Shown piece by piece: positions 8,512 to 17,168 of a stretch of DNA of 64,000 nucleotides. This DNA comes from an uncultured Prevotellaceae bacterium (GTDB lineage Bacteria; Bacteroidota; Bacteroidia; Bacteroidales; Bacteroidaceae): positions 1-64,000 of the forward strand of contig ONMR01000007.1 of assembly GCA_900318995.1 (NCBI GenBank), written 5' to 3'. Position numbers and translations under genes: made by a program. The notes under the pieces were generated by a model. It saw only the letters and a program-made list of their open reading frames with translations. It was not told the origin of the DNA and did no database searches. Each line of letters opens with the position of its first letter. Position 1 is the stretch's first letter.

Positions 8512-8524
8512 CCGTCCGGACCGC
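8512..8524 (+). other. Possible tRNA 3'-end fragment
   Basis: CCGTCCGGACCGC, preceded by TCGAACTCC, resembles the T-arm and acceptor end of a tRNA-Asp gene, but no D-arm, anticodon arm or matching 5' half is present. It could be a relic attachment site or chance. The resemblance is judged from memory of tRNA-Asp sequences. Confidence 0.25.
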
Positions 8525-8571
8525 AAACCGGTTAATGAGGTGGCAAAGTTTTTCTGATGCCATTTTTAGTT

Positions 8572-8579
8572 TATATTTG
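8572..8579 (+). promoter_or_regulatory. -7 promoter element for ridA
   Basis: TATATTTG, a full TAnnTTTG match, lies 17 bases before the ridA ATG. Confidence 0.75.
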
Positions 8580-8596
8580 CAGAAACTATTATAACA

Positions 8597-8971
8597 ATGA
8601 AAAAGACAATTGCTACAATCAAGGCTCCGGCTGCAATAGGGCCATACTCACAGGCAGTAAACCTGAATGGAACGGTGTTTGTATCGGGGCAGCTTCCGGT
8701 AAATCCTGCCGATGGAACAATTCCTGCGGGTATTGAAATGCAGACCCGTCAGGCATTGGATAATATTGGCGCAATACTGAATGAAGCCGGACTGACATTC
8801 AATGATATAGTAAAGACTACGGTGCTGATGGCCGACCTTAAGGATTTTGCGGCTATGAACGCAGTGTATGCAGAGTATTTTCCACAGGATAAGCCTGCAC
8901 GTGCATGTTTTCAGGTGGCAGCTGTGCCCAAGGGTGCACTTTTGGAGATTGAAGCGATAGCCGGAAGGTAA
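8597..8971 (+). CDS. ridA: RidA family enamine/imine deaminase
   Basis: Hydrolyses reactive enamine/imine intermediates such as 2-aminoacrylate released by PLP enzymes, protecting cytoplasmic enzymes. The 124-residue length is typical. Signature segments are GPYSQAV near the N-terminus, FVSGQLPV, and the active-site Arg in KPARACFQV followed by PKGALLEIEAIA. The histidine kinase gene follows after nine bases, so both may be transcribed from the TATATTTG promoter. Confidence 0.95.
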   Translation: MKKTIATIKAPAAIGPYSQAVNLNGTVFVSGQLPVNPADGTIPAGIEMQTRQALDNIGAILNEAGLTFNDIVKTTVLMADLKDFAAMNAVYAEYFPQDKPARACFQVAAVPKGALLEIEAIAGR

Positions 8972-8980
8972 GGCTCATAT

Positions 8981-10921
8981 ATGAGAATTGCGCATGGTTT
9001 CCTGTTCTGTCTGGTCATGGCGTTTGCCACGGCTTCAGTCTGTTATGCTCAGAATAATCCTTATCAGATTGATGATGAGTGTTATAAGTATATGACCGAG
9101 GCCGACAGGCTGATTGGTAAGCCGGGATTTGACGAACAGAATGAGGCTTTGCTCAAAACAGCCCTGCTTAAGGAAGACAAGAAAGCAGAGGTGTTGTATT
9201 ACGTTGAAAAACTGCGTGATAATACGCGCAGGCCGGAAGCGGACGAGCAACAGGTTCTGGAATCACAGGCCAGACTCAAGGAGATAGCGGAGCGGTATGA
9301 TTACATGCAGTATTATTTCCAGTCTTATCAGTTTGTAAAGAACTATTACTACAATAACGGTAAACGCCTCAGAGCACTTGATGTGTTGCTTGAGATGCAG
9401 CAACTGGCAATTGCCAAGGATAATGAGTACGGTAAGTGGCTGTCGGATGGGGAATTGGCGTCAATCTATTTAAATTTCGGTGCAGGAAAGGCGGCAAGAA
9501 GTAATCTGGCCAGACTGATTGACATTTACAAAAACACTGATAATCCTACTATCCGAAGGCAGAGCCTGTGTAACTATTATCTCAACTATGCCGAGGCCTT
9601 TGCGGTCGATGTGGACTCTGTGGAGATTTATGTCAATATGGCATGGAAGGCGGCCAAGATTGAAACTGACTCTGTAAGGTGCGCCAGGGAGACTGCCAAG
9701 ATTCAAGCCATGAAGGGTAACCGCAGTGAGTATACCAAATACAGGGATATCTGTCTGAGTTCGGACAACATCAATGCGATAGGGCGCTATACCGGGTTCC
9801 TGTTCAGTTGCATAGATGAGATTTTTGACGGTACCTTTAATCACGATCAAAAAGAGATTTATACTGGTATTTCAATAAATAACATAAGGGTACTTTCATG
9901 TGTGGCCGAGACTACCGGTCAGTACAGGCTGGCAGGTTTCCTTAAGAATATCTGTTTGGACGGAAAGGAGAAAGAACTCAATGACCTGTTGGATATGAAC
10001 CTGAGTGAGATGGAGGCCAAGTACAAGAATAATGAGCTATCGGCCACCATTGAGGAGCAGACATCAGAGCTGAAGGTGGTAAATGTCATAGTAGCGGTCT
10101 TGTTGTCAGTCATTCTGTTGGGCGGTATCCTGGGCCTTTATATATATGTCAGGAATCTCAGAAAGAGTCAGCGTAAGGACCGCATTATGATAGCCGAACT
10201 CACAGAGGCCAATGAACGGGCCCGTGCAGCAGACGTGGCCAAGACACAGTTCATGCGGAATATGACTCATGAGTTGCGTACACCTCTCAATGCCATATCC
10301 GGTTTCTCGCAGGTGCTGAGTATGACTGATGACATGTCGGTTCAGGACAAGAAAGAAATGGCCGGTTATATTATTGAGAATACCAATATTATGACCATGC
10401 TGATAGATGACATCATCAATTCATCGGCTATGGACAAAAATGAGTATGAGGTTGTTATGGGCGATGCCGAGTGCGGGCAGATATGTCGTGACTCAATGGC
10501 TACTGCCGAGTATCGTCTGCAACGTGGTGTAAAGATGCGGTTCAAGCCTACTATGCCAATCCCATATAACATTAGGACTGACGCCAGGCGTGTGCAGCAG
10601 GTGTTGATCAACCTGCTGACCAATGCTTGCAAGCATACTGTCAATGGAGAGATACGTCTGGGCTGCTCTGTAACCGAGGTGCCGGGTATGCTTTCTTTCA
10701 GCGTTGAGGATACAGGCCCGGGTATACCGGCCTCTGAGGCAGAACATATATTCGAGCGCTTTGTCAAACTTGACTCATTCGTACAGGGAACGGGACTGGG
10801 GCTGAGTATATGCCGTCAGATAGCTCATGCGTTGGGAGGCAGCGTATATCTTGACACTGAATATACCGGCGGGGCACGTTTCGTTTTCAATATTCCGGTA
10901 TCACGAAAGACCGAAGAGTAG
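8981..10921 (+). CDS. Membrane sensor histidine kinase with periplasmic helical-repeat sensor
   Basis: A 646-residue inner-membrane kinase. Residues 1-23 are a signal peptide (ending CYAQ); about 25-365 form an alpha-helical, TPR-like periplasmic sensor; about 367-390 is the single membrane helix. A coiled-coil linker leads to HisKA with the phosphoacceptor His430 in NMTHELRTPLNAISG. The ATPase domain has the N box (NLLTNACKH), G1 (DTGPGIP) and G2 (GTGLGLSICRQ). There is no receiver domain and no response regulator next to it, so its partner is elsewhere. It follows ridA closely and is 3 bases before the YigZ gene. The signal it senses is unknown. Confidence 0.9.
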   Translation: MRIAHGFLFCLVMAFATASVCYAQNNPYQIDDECYKYMTEADRLIGKPGFDEQNEALLKTALLKEDKKAEVLYYVEKLRDNTRRPEADEQQVLESQARLKEIAERYDYMQYYFQSYQFVKNYYYNNGKRLRALDVLLEMQQLAIAKDNEYGKWLSDGELASIYLNFGAGKAARSNLARLIDIYKNTDNPTIRRQSLCNYYLNYAEAFAVDVDSVEIYVNMAWKAAKIETDSVRCARETAKIQAMKGNRSEYTKYRDICLSSDNINAIGRYTGFLFSCIDEIFDGTFNHDQKEIYTGISINNIRVLSCVAETTGQYRLAGFLKNICLDGKEKELNDLLDMNLSEMEAKYKNNELSATIEEQTSELKVVNVIVAVLLSVILLGGILGLYIYVRNLRKSQRKDRIMIAELTEANERARAADVAKTQFMRNMTHELRTPLNAISGFSQVLSMTDDMSVQDKKEMAGYIIENTNIMTMLIDDIINSSAMDKNEYEVVMGDAECGQICRDSMATAEYRLQRGVKMRFKPTMPIPYNIRTDARRVQQVLINLLTNACKHTVNGEIRLGCSVTEVPGMLSFSVEDTGPGIPASEAEHIFERFVKLDSFVQGTGLGLSICRQIAHALGGSVYLDTEYTGGARFVFNIPVSRKTEE

Positions 10922-10924
10922 GAT

Positions 10925-11584
10925 ATGGAGCATAGTACTGATACATATCTCACTGTTAAGGACAGTGCACAGACTCAGTTTGTCGAGCAGCGCAGCAGGT
11001 TCATTTCATTCATTTGGCATGTAACTTCGGCCGATGAAGTCAAGGAGCGTATATCATCCCTGCAGAAAGAGTATTATGATGCGCGTCATGTATGTTATGC
11101 ATATATGTTAGGTCCTGAGCGCGCGGACTGGCGCGCCAATGACAACGGGGAGCCGTCCGGTACGGCTGGAAAGCCTATTCTGGGACAGATAAACAGCTCC
11201 GGGCTGACTGACGTGCTCATAGCTGTGGTCAGATATTTCGGCGGTGTCAAGTTAGGGACATCGGGTCTGACGGAAGCCTACAGACAGGCTGCGGCGCAAG
11301 TTATTGCTAAGGCTGATGTTGTGACGGCATATGTAGAGAGGCAGGTTGCTGTCCTTTATACATACAACATGACCAATGTGGTCATGAAGGCGGTCAAGGA
11401 TATGGACTTGCGGATAGTCAGCCAGGAGTGGGGCGCATTCAGGGCAGAGGGGCATTCACGCAGTTTTGACTGCCGCAGTGTGTTTTCGGCCAGACTCAGC
11501 GTTGTAAATCAGTTTATCGGTCGTCTGGAAACTGTGGCCGGTACACAGCCGGAGCCGGAACTGGTATGTCTGGCCAAAGATTAA
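10925..11584 (+). CDS. YigZ/IMPACT family protein
   Basis: A 219-residue cytoplasmic protein of the IMPACT/YigZ (UPF0029) family. The conserved N-terminal domain contains RFISFIWHV, DARHVCYAYML, NDNGEPSGTAGKPIL and VVRYFGGVKLG. A smaller C-terminal ferredoxin-like domain (DUF1949 type) follows from about residue 140. Eukaryotic IMPACT regulates GCN2; the bacterial role is unclear. It starts 3 bases after the histidine kinase and is probably part of the same transcript. Confidence 0.92.
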   Translation: MEHSTDTYLTVKDSAQTQFVEQRSRFISFIWHVTSADEVKERISSLQKEYYDARHVCYAYMLGPERADWRANDNGEPSGTAGKPILGQINSSGLTDVLIAVVRYFGGVKLGTSGLTEAYRQAAAQVIAKADVVTAYVERQVAVLYTYNMTNVVMKAVKDMDLRIVSQEWGAFRAEGHSRSFDCRSVFSARLSVVNQFIGRLETVAGTQPEPELVCLAKD

Positions 11585-11618
11585 CCGGTTATTGAATGTT
11601 ATTGTTACGTTTTTTCAG

Positions 11619-11626
11619 TATGTTTG
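11619..11626 (+). promoter_or_regulatory. -7 promoter element for the GH67 gene
   Basis: TATGTTTG, a full TAnnTTTG match, with TTG about 19 bases upstream; the GH67 ATG is 37 bases downstream. Confidence 0.72.
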
Positions 11627-11663
11627 CAATACTGAATCATGTGAGTTAATTATTGATATTATA

Positions 11664-13760
11664 ATGAAAACAGGAAAATTAAGCGCAGGCATAGCTTTTT
11701 TGCTTTTAGCGGTTTCAATGCAGTCGTGCGGCGGTCAGTCAAGGCCGGAGAACAACAATGGCCATAACCTTTGGCTGGGTGACATAACAGTTAAATCCGG
11801 ACCTGCTGATGTGGCCGTTTGGAAGATAGAGAGTAAGCGGATAGATCTTAATGCCCTTGGGGTTAATGACATAGGCTTTGATGCAAGCGGAATATATAAC
11901 AATTCCTTAGGTGATGAGGGATTCAGCATCAACTGTATCGGAAATCATGTGGCAGTTACTGCCAATACCGATGCAGCCAAACTGTATGCCGTGTTCTATC
12001 TTAAGAGACTGGCTGACTGTGGTATAAAAATTGCGGACAAGTTCCTGGTTACAGAAAAACCTGCGTTCCGATATCGTGTCCTGAATCACTGGGATAACCC
12101 AAACCTGACTGTGGAGCGCGGATATGCCGGCAAGTCACTCTGGAAATGGGAGGAGCTGCCCGGTAAGATACGTCCCGAGTATGAGGAGTATGCACGCGCC
12201 AACGCATCCATCGGCATAAACGGCACGGTTCTCAATAACGTGAATGCCGATGCCCGTATGCTCAGCCGCGAGTATCTTGAAAAGGTTAAGGTACTGGCCG
12301 ATATATTCCGTCCGTATAATCTCAAGGTATATCTGTCACTCAACTTTGCCGCTCCCAAGCATCTGGCCGGTCTCAAGACCAGCGATCCTTTGGATAAGGA
12401 TGTAATCAAGTGGTGGAACGATAAGGTGGCCGAGATTTACAGCATAATACCTGACTTTGGAGGATTCCTGGTAAAGGCCAATTCCGAAGGTCAGTCAGGT
12501 CCGCAGGACTACGGCCGCACCCATGCCGACGGTGCCAATATGATTGCTGATGCCCTGAAACCCTATGGCGGAATCGTGATGTGGAGGGCGTTTGTCTATG
12601 CTCCGGAGTCACCCGACCGCGCCAAGCAGGCAGTTGAGGAGTTCAAGCCGCTGGACGGACAGTTTCGTGACAACGTAATCATCCAGATCAAGAACGGTCC
12701 GGTTGATTTCCAGCCGCGTGAGCCTTTCAGCCCGCTGTTCGGTCAGATGGAAAAGACCAATGTGATGGCCGAGATGCAGATTACTCAGGAGTATCTGGGC
12801 CACAGCAACCACATGGTCTATCTGCACCCCATGTGGAAGGAGTGCCTGGACAGCGATACATATCAGAATGGAAAGGGTAGCACTGTGGCAGCTGAGACTC
12901 TAGGCAAGGTGCATGGTAATACAAAATACAGCGCAATTGCCGGAGTGACCAATATTGGTGACAGTATAAACTGGTGCGGACACCACATGGCTCAGGCCAA
13001 CTGGTATGCGTTCGGCCGTATGGCATGGAACCCGGACCTGAGCTCGGAGCAGATCATTGATGAGTGGATAAAGCAGACCTTTACCGCCGATAAGAAGTTT
13101 GTGGAGCCTGTGGCCAAGATGCTGCTGGAGTCACGTGAGGCATGCGTCAAATACGAGATGCCAATGGGCTTGCACCACTGTTTCTCAGGTGCCGGTCACT
13201 ATGGCCCAGGACCCTGGGACCGCTCCTCACGTCCCGACTGGGAGCCTGCGTACTATCATAAGGCTGCTGCCGACGGCATAGGTTTTGACCGTACCTCAAA
13301 GACTGGAACCGATGCTGTGTCACAGTATCATGAGCCGCTCCGTTCACTTTATGACAATGTGGAGACATGCCCCAAGGAACTTATACTTTGGTTCCACCAT
13401 CTGCCTTGGGATTACAAGATGAAGAGCGGTCGCACCCTTTGGGATGAGCTTTGCTACACCTTTGAGGAGGGTATCAAAGAGGCACGCGGCTTTATCAGCA
13501 CATGGGAGAGTGTAGAGAAATATGTTGATCCGTACCGTTACGGCCAGATTCATGACAAGCTTATCCGTCAGGCTAAGGATGCCATCTGGTGGCGTGACGC
13601 TCTGATGCTCTATTTCCAGCAGTTCTCCAAGATGGATATTCCCGCCGACTGCACCAAGCCTCAGCATACCCTGGATGAACTGCGCAGTTTCCGTCTGCGT
13701 ATATCCAACTATGAGACTCCTGCACTTGATAAGCTGCCGGTTTATGAACTGGACCTTTAA
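11664..13760 (+). CDS. aguA: GH67 alpha-glucuronidase lipoprotein
   Basis: Removes 4-O-methyl-glucuronic acid from glucuronoxylan oligosaccharides. The 698-residue length fits the family. The N-terminus MKTGKLSAGIAFL ends in a lipobox (MQSCGG), so it is a lipoprotein anchored in the envelope. An N-terminal alpha/beta domain (about 30-140) precedes the barrel: family landmarks are LNHWDNPN, ERGYAGKSLWKW, NGTVLNNVNA, the acid-base Glu near residue 275 in KANSEGQSGP, MAEMQITQEYLG, and GLHHCFSGAGHYGPGPW. The ATG at 11664 is chosen because it begins the lipoprotein signal and lies just after the promoter. With the CE1 esterase and GH43 it suggests xylan degradation. Confidence 0.95.
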   Translation: MKTGKLSAGIAFLLLAVSMQSCGGQSRPENNNGHNLWLGDITVKSGPADVAVWKIESKRIDLNALGVNDIGFDASGIYNNSLGDEGFSINCIGNHVAVTANTDAAKLYAVFYLKRLADCGIKIADKFLVTEKPAFRYRVLNHWDNPNLTVERGYAGKSLWKWEELPGKIRPEYEEYARANASIGINGTVLNNVNADARMLSREYLEKVKVLADIFRPYNLKVYLSLNFAAPKHLAGLKTSDPLDKDVIKWWNDKVAEIYSIIPDFGGFLVKANSEGQSGPQDYGRTHADGANMIADALKPYGGIVMWRAFVYAPESPDRAKQAVEEFKPLDGQFRDNVIIQIKNGPVDFQPREPFSPLFGQMEKTNVMAEMQITQEYLGHSNHMVYLHPMWKECLDSDTYQNGKGSTVAAETLGKVHGNTKYSAIAGVTNIGDSINWCGHHMAQANWYAFGRMAWNPDLSSEQIIDEWIKQTFTADKKFVEPVAKMLLESREACVKYEMPMGLHHCFSGAGHYGPGPWDRSSRPDWEPAYYHKAAADGIGFDRTSKTGTDAVSQYHEPLRSLYDNVETCPKELILWFHHLPWDYKMKSGRTLWDELCYTFEEGIKEARGFISTWESVEKYVDPYRYGQIHDKLIRQAKDAIWWRDALMLYFQQFSKMDIPADCTKPQHTLDELRSFRLRISNYETPALDKLPVYELDL

Positions 13761-13797
13761 TGACACTATTTGTTAATCGTTTTTTATAAAAAAGACT

Positions 13798-14244
13798 ATG
13801 GCATCAATTCAGGATTTTATTCTTAAGCAAGTTACCGCACAAGCTGGTAAGGTTGATATTCCTTCAAACCTGAAGGATAAGGTGTTGGGAGGTCTGTCAG
13901 ATTCGATATTCGGCAGCCTTACCCAGACAGCAGCCAAGACAGGTGGCATTGAGACTATCAAGGAACTGGTTACAGGTAAGACCAAACCGGCTGCCAGCCC
14001 TATTACTTCACTTGCAACAAACCTGTTTACCCAAAACATTCTGAACAAGATGGACCTTGGCACTGCCGCATCATCACTGACCGGACTGATTCCGGGAGTA
14101 ATGGGAAGCCTGTCATCTTTCATCAAGGATCAGGACGGAGACGGTGATATAGACCTTCAGGATTTCCTGGCAGCCTTGAACGGCGGCAAGGGTGGTGTAC
14201 TCAAGACAGCCACTTCAATACTTGGAGGACTGTTTAAAAAGTGA
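13798..14244 (+). CDS. Small protein with a dockerin-like EF loop
   Basis: A 148-residue protein of unknown function. It has no signal peptide or membrane helix. Residues 1-110 are Ala/Thr/Gly-rich and helical, with GGLSDSIFGSL-like amphipathic stretches. Residues 111-122 (DQDGDGDIDLQD) form a canonical 12-residue calcium-binding EF loop of the dockerin type, present once. A 17-bp terminator follows, so it is monocistronic or the last gene after GH67 (37-base gap). Dockerin-like pairing with a partner is inference; only the loop is visible. Confidence 0.65.
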   Translation: MASIQDFILKQVTAQAGKVDIPSNLKDKVLGGLSDSIFGSLTQTAAKTGGIETIKELVTGKTKPAASPITSLATNLFTQNILNKMDLGTAASSLTGLIPGVMGSLSSFIKDQDGDGDIDLQDFLAALNGGKGGVLKTATSILGGLFKK

Positions 14245-14261
14245 GTTTCCCAAATGGTTTA

Positions 14262-14299
14262 TTTAACGCCGGGCCTGACAACTCAGGTCCGGCGTTAAA
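14262..14299 (+). terminator. Intrinsic terminator hairpin
   Basis: A 17-bp stem with one G-U pair and a CAAC loop follows the EF-loop gene. The T tract is weak, but the stem is very stable. Confidence 0.75.
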
Positions 14300-14338
14300 A
14301 TTCCTGTATTTTGTTGCATGCAGTTAATAAAAACTGAT

Positions 14339-14346
14339 TATATTTG
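14339..14346 (+). promoter_or_regulatory. -7 promoter element for the barrel protein
   Basis: TATATTTG, a full consensus match, 28 bases before the ATG at 14375, with TTGTTG upstream at about the expected distance. Confidence 0.72.
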
Positions 14347-14374
14347 CCATATAAATTCTAAAACAAAAAGGATT

Positions 14375-14956
14375 ATGAAGAAATTATTGTTAATGGCAGC
14401 AGCTCTGCTCACAGCAGGATTTGCCAGTGCACAGATCACTTACTCAATTGGTTATTTGAACTCAACCCAGGATTTTGACTATCCTATTTTATCTCCGAAA
14501 GACATGACTTACAGCGGTTTTTCAATTGGAGTTGATGACAATATCAATCTGGCAGGTGATCTTAACGTAGCTCCCGGTGTAGGTATGGAGTTCTCATTTG
14601 ACAAGGATGATGATAAAAAGTATAAGGAATTTGCCCTGTTTGTTCCGGTAGATTTTAATTACGGTTTTGCCATCTCTGACAATTTCAAGCTGTCAGTTTT
14701 TGCAGGTCCTACTTTCAATCTTGGCCTTATGCAGAAGACTACCGGTGACAATGATTATGAGTTAAACTTCTATGATGAGGATGAAGGTAACATGGGTCGC
14801 TTTGATATCCTGCTTGGCGGTGGTATCTGGTGCGATATCCAGGACCAGTTCCGTATCAAGGTAGGCTATAAGGCTGGCATGCTTAACACTTGCAAGACTG
14901 ATGACTGCACCAGAAAGACCAATGTTCTCTCTGTATCATTCGGTTATATTTTCTGA
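14375..14956 (+). CDS. Outer-membrane beta-barrel protein (OmpW/OprF-like size)
   Basis: A 193-residue secreted protein with a signal peptide (MKKLLLMAAALLTAGFASAQ). The mature part alternates hydrophobic and polar residues in 8-10 residue strands with Asp-rich turns. It ends in SVSFGYIF, the C-terminal Phe typical of outer-membrane barrels recognised by BamA. Its Pfam family cannot be fixed by eye; it resembles the small PorT/outer-membrane beta-barrel families of Bacteroidetes. The ATG at 14375 is chosen because it begins the signal peptide. It is monocistronic, ended by a 13-bp terminator. Confidence 0.8.
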   Translation: MKKLLLMAAALLTAGFASAQITYSIGYLNSTQDFDYPILSPKDMTYSGFSIGVDDNINLAGDLNVAPGVGMEFSFDKDDDKKYKEFALFVPVDFNYGFAISDNFKLSVFAGPTFNLGLMQKTTGDNDYELNFYDEDEGNMGRFDILLGGGIWCDIQDQFRIKVGYKAGMLNTCKTDDCTRKTNVLSVSFGYIF

Positions 14957-14998
14957 TTGACGGAACAGGTAGTGACTTTCATTCCTGCCTAGACTATA

Positions 14999-15034
14999 AA
15001 AAAGTAAGACGTCCTGATGGGCGTCTTACTTTTT
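14999..15034. terminator. Bidirectional terminator
   Basis: A 13-bp perfect stem (AAAAAGTAAGACG / CGTCTTACTTTTT) with a 10-base loop separates the barrel gene from the convergent tRNA gene. Confidence 0.9.
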
Positions 15035-15038
15035 GTTG

Positions 15039-15111
<73 letters not shown>

Positions 15112-15142
15112 CTCTTTCGGCCGCGAAGGTAGTAAAAATTAT

Positions 15143-15173
15143 TTGGCTGTGTCGGCATTTTTGAGTTAATTTG
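15143..15173 (+). promoter_or_regulatory. Candidate promoter of the polyene operon
   Basis: TTG at 15143-15145 and TTAATTTG at 15166-15173 are spaced 20 bases apart, near the Bacteroidetes TTG-N19-21-TAnnTTTG pattern with one mismatch. The first operon gene starts 40 bases downstream. No other promoter-like gap exists in the following 21 kb. Confidence 0.45.
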
Positions 15174-15213
15174 CAATTTAATATATCTATAGTATATAAT
15201 ATCATATTGTAGT

Positions 15214-15942
15214 ATGAAATATGCACTGGTCACAGGTGGCTCAAGAGGGCTCGGAAGAGCTGTCTGCATAAAGCTTGCAGCTCAAGGCTACCCGGTTCTG
15301 ATAAATTACAAATCTAACTCAGAGGCTGCTCTTGAGACCAAGCGTCTCATAGAGGAAACCGGAGGTAAAGCCGAACTGATGCCTTTTGATGTATCCGTAC
15401 AGGCTGATGTTGAGGCGGCCGTTGACAAATGGCAGGAGGCTCATAAGGATGACTATATAGCGGTTCTGGTCAACAACGCCGGAATACGACGTGACAATCT
15501 GATGGTCTTTATGCAGGATGATGACTGGAACAGCGTCCTTGACACTAATCTCAACAGTTTCTTTTTCCTGACCCGTCGTCTGCTTAAGGATATGCTATCC
15601 AAGCGGTGGGGCAGAATAGTCAATATGGCTTCACTTTCAGGAATCAAGGGATTGCCCGGACAGACCAATTATTCGGCTGCCAAGGCTGCGCTGATAGGCG
15701 CAACAAAAGCTCTGGCACAGGAAGTTGCTGCGCGTAAGGTTACGGTAAACGCAGTCGCTCCCGGTTTCATAGCTACAGATATGACCAGGGAACTGCCGGA
15801 GGATGAACTCAAGAAGATGATCCCGGTGGGTCGGTTCGGTCGTCCCGAGGAGGTGGCCGAAACTGTGGGGTTCCTGGTTTCGGAGGGAGCATCGTACATA
15901 ACCGGTGAAGTTATTTCGGTTAACGGAGGATTATATACCTGA
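15214..15942 (+). CDS. 3-ketoacyl-ACP reductase (FabG-like SDR)
   Basis: Short-chain dehydrogenase of 242 residues that reduces the beta-keto group of ACP-bound intermediates with NADPH. Visible features are the cofactor motif TGGSRGLGR, the NNAG motif, the catalytic Ser in NMASLSG, and Tyr/Lys in YSAAK. It ends in the FabG-like INGGLYT-type tail (VNGGLYT). It opens the 24-gene aryl-polyene-type operon and lies 5 bases before a ketosynthase, so it is the pathway ketoreductase, analogous to ApeQ, rather than the housekeeping FabG. Confidence 0.9.
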   Translation: MKYALVTGGSRGLGRAVCIKLAAQGYPVLINYKSNSEAALETKRLIEETGGKAELMPFDVSVQADVEAAVDKWQEAHKDDYIAVLVNNAGIRRDNLMVFMQDDDWNSVLDTNLNSFFFLTRRLLKDMLSKRWGRIVNMASLSGIKGLPGQTNYSAAKAALIGATKALAQEVAARKVTVNAVAPGFIATDMTRELPEDELKKMIPVGRFGRPEEVAETVGFLVSEGASYITGEVISVNGGLYT

Positions 15943-15947
15943 TCAGA

Positions 15948-17168
15948 ATGGGAAGAGTAGTTATTACAGGAATGGGCATATGGAGTTGTCTGGGTACAAA
16001 CCTGGATCAGGTAAGGAACTCTCTGTTTGCCGGAAAGTCAGGGATAGGGATAGATCCCGCGCGTAAGGAATACGGATACAGGTCACTCCTGACCGGTATA
16101 GTGGAGCAACCTGTCCTGAAGGGGTTGCTTGACCGCCGTCTGCGCGCAGGTATGAGCGAGGAGGCAGAGTATGCTTTCATGGCGTCACGTGAGGCTTTTG
16201 CGGGTGCCGGTGTAGATGATGATTATCTGCTGGCCAATGAGGTGGGTGTGATATTCGGAAATGACTCAAGTGCCAAACCTGTTATTGAGACCAACCGCAT
16301 AATGGAGGAGTACAAGGACAGTGCCATGCTTGGATCGGGTCTGATATTCCAGTCCATGAACTCGACAGTAAACATGAATATGAGTACCGTATTCCACCTG
16401 CGCGGTGTGAACTTTACGCTGAGCGCCGCATGTGCCAGCGGATCGCATGCCATTGGGATAGGGTACATGATGATACAGCAGGGATTGCAGGATATGGTCT
16501 TGTGCGGAGGCGCTCAGGAGACCAATTATCTCTCTATGGCGTCGTTCGATGCGCTGTCTGCATTCTCAGTCCGTATGGACGAGCCTACCAAGGCATCACG
16601 TCCGTTTGACCGTGACCGTGACGGACTTGTTCCGAGCGGCGGTGCTGCCGCTCTGGTACTTGAGGATTATGACCATGCCGTTAAGCGCGGTGCCAGGATA
16701 CTGGCCGAGGTTGCCGGATACGGATTCTCATCGAACGGCACGGGCGGTATATCACAACCCAATTCCGATGCATCGTTCCTGGCTATGAGCCGCGCCCTCA
16801 AACAGGCCGGTGTACAGCCTGATGACGTTGACTATATCAATGCTCACGCCACATCCACACCGCAGGGCGATATGTTTGAGGCCGTGGCTCTGGCACGTCT
16901 CTTTGAGGGACGAAAGGCATGGATAAGCTCCACCAAATCAATGACCGGTCATGAGTGCTGGATGGCAGGCGCCAGTGAGGCTGTCTACTGCACGCTTATG
17001 CTCAACAACGGCTTTGTGGCTCCCAACATTAACTTTGAAACCCCGGATGAGTATTCGGCCAAACTCAATATAGCAGCCGATACCAAACAGACTGAATTAA
17101 GGACTATACTGTCAAACTCCTTCGGTTTCGGAGGAACCAACAGTGCACTTGTAATCAAGAAGATATGA
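15948..17168 (+). CDS. Beta-ketoacyl-ACP synthase (FabF-like), first KS
   Basis: A 406-residue condensing enzyme that elongates ACP-bound chains with malonyl-ACP. The catalytic triad is intact: Cys162 in SAACASGSH, His300 in NAHATSTPQGD and His335 in SMTGHE; the C-terminal glycine-rich NSFGFGGTNSALV is present. In this cluster type one KS of several usually acts early (ApeR-like) and another pairs with a chain length factor; which role this one has cannot be told from sequence. Its stop overlaps the methyltransferase start (ATGA). Confidence 0.92.
   Translation: MGRVVITGMGIWSCLGTNLDQVRNSLFAGKSGIGIDPARKEYGYRSLLTGIVEQPVLKGLLDRRLRAGMSEEAEYAFMASREAFAGAGVDDDYLLANEVGVIFGNDSSAKPVIETNRIMEEYKDSAMLGSGLIFQSMNSTVNMNMSTVFHLRGVNFTLSAACASGSHAIGIGYMMIQQGLQDMVLCGGAQETNYLSMASFDALSAFSVRMDEPTKASRPFDRDRDGLVPSGGAAALVLEDYDHAVKRGARILAEVAGYGFSSNGTGGISQPNSDASFLAMSRALKQAGVQPDDVDYINAHATSTPQGDMFEAVALARLFEGRKAWISSTKSMTGHECWMAGASEAVYCTLMLNNGFVAPNINFETPDEYSAKLNIAADTKQTELRTILSNSFGFGGTNSALVIKKI

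Noticed and set aside
8480..8560. A complete tRNA gene on either strand
   Set aside because: Only T-arm and acceptor-like pieces exist; no cloverleaf can be drawn, so at most it is a fragment.
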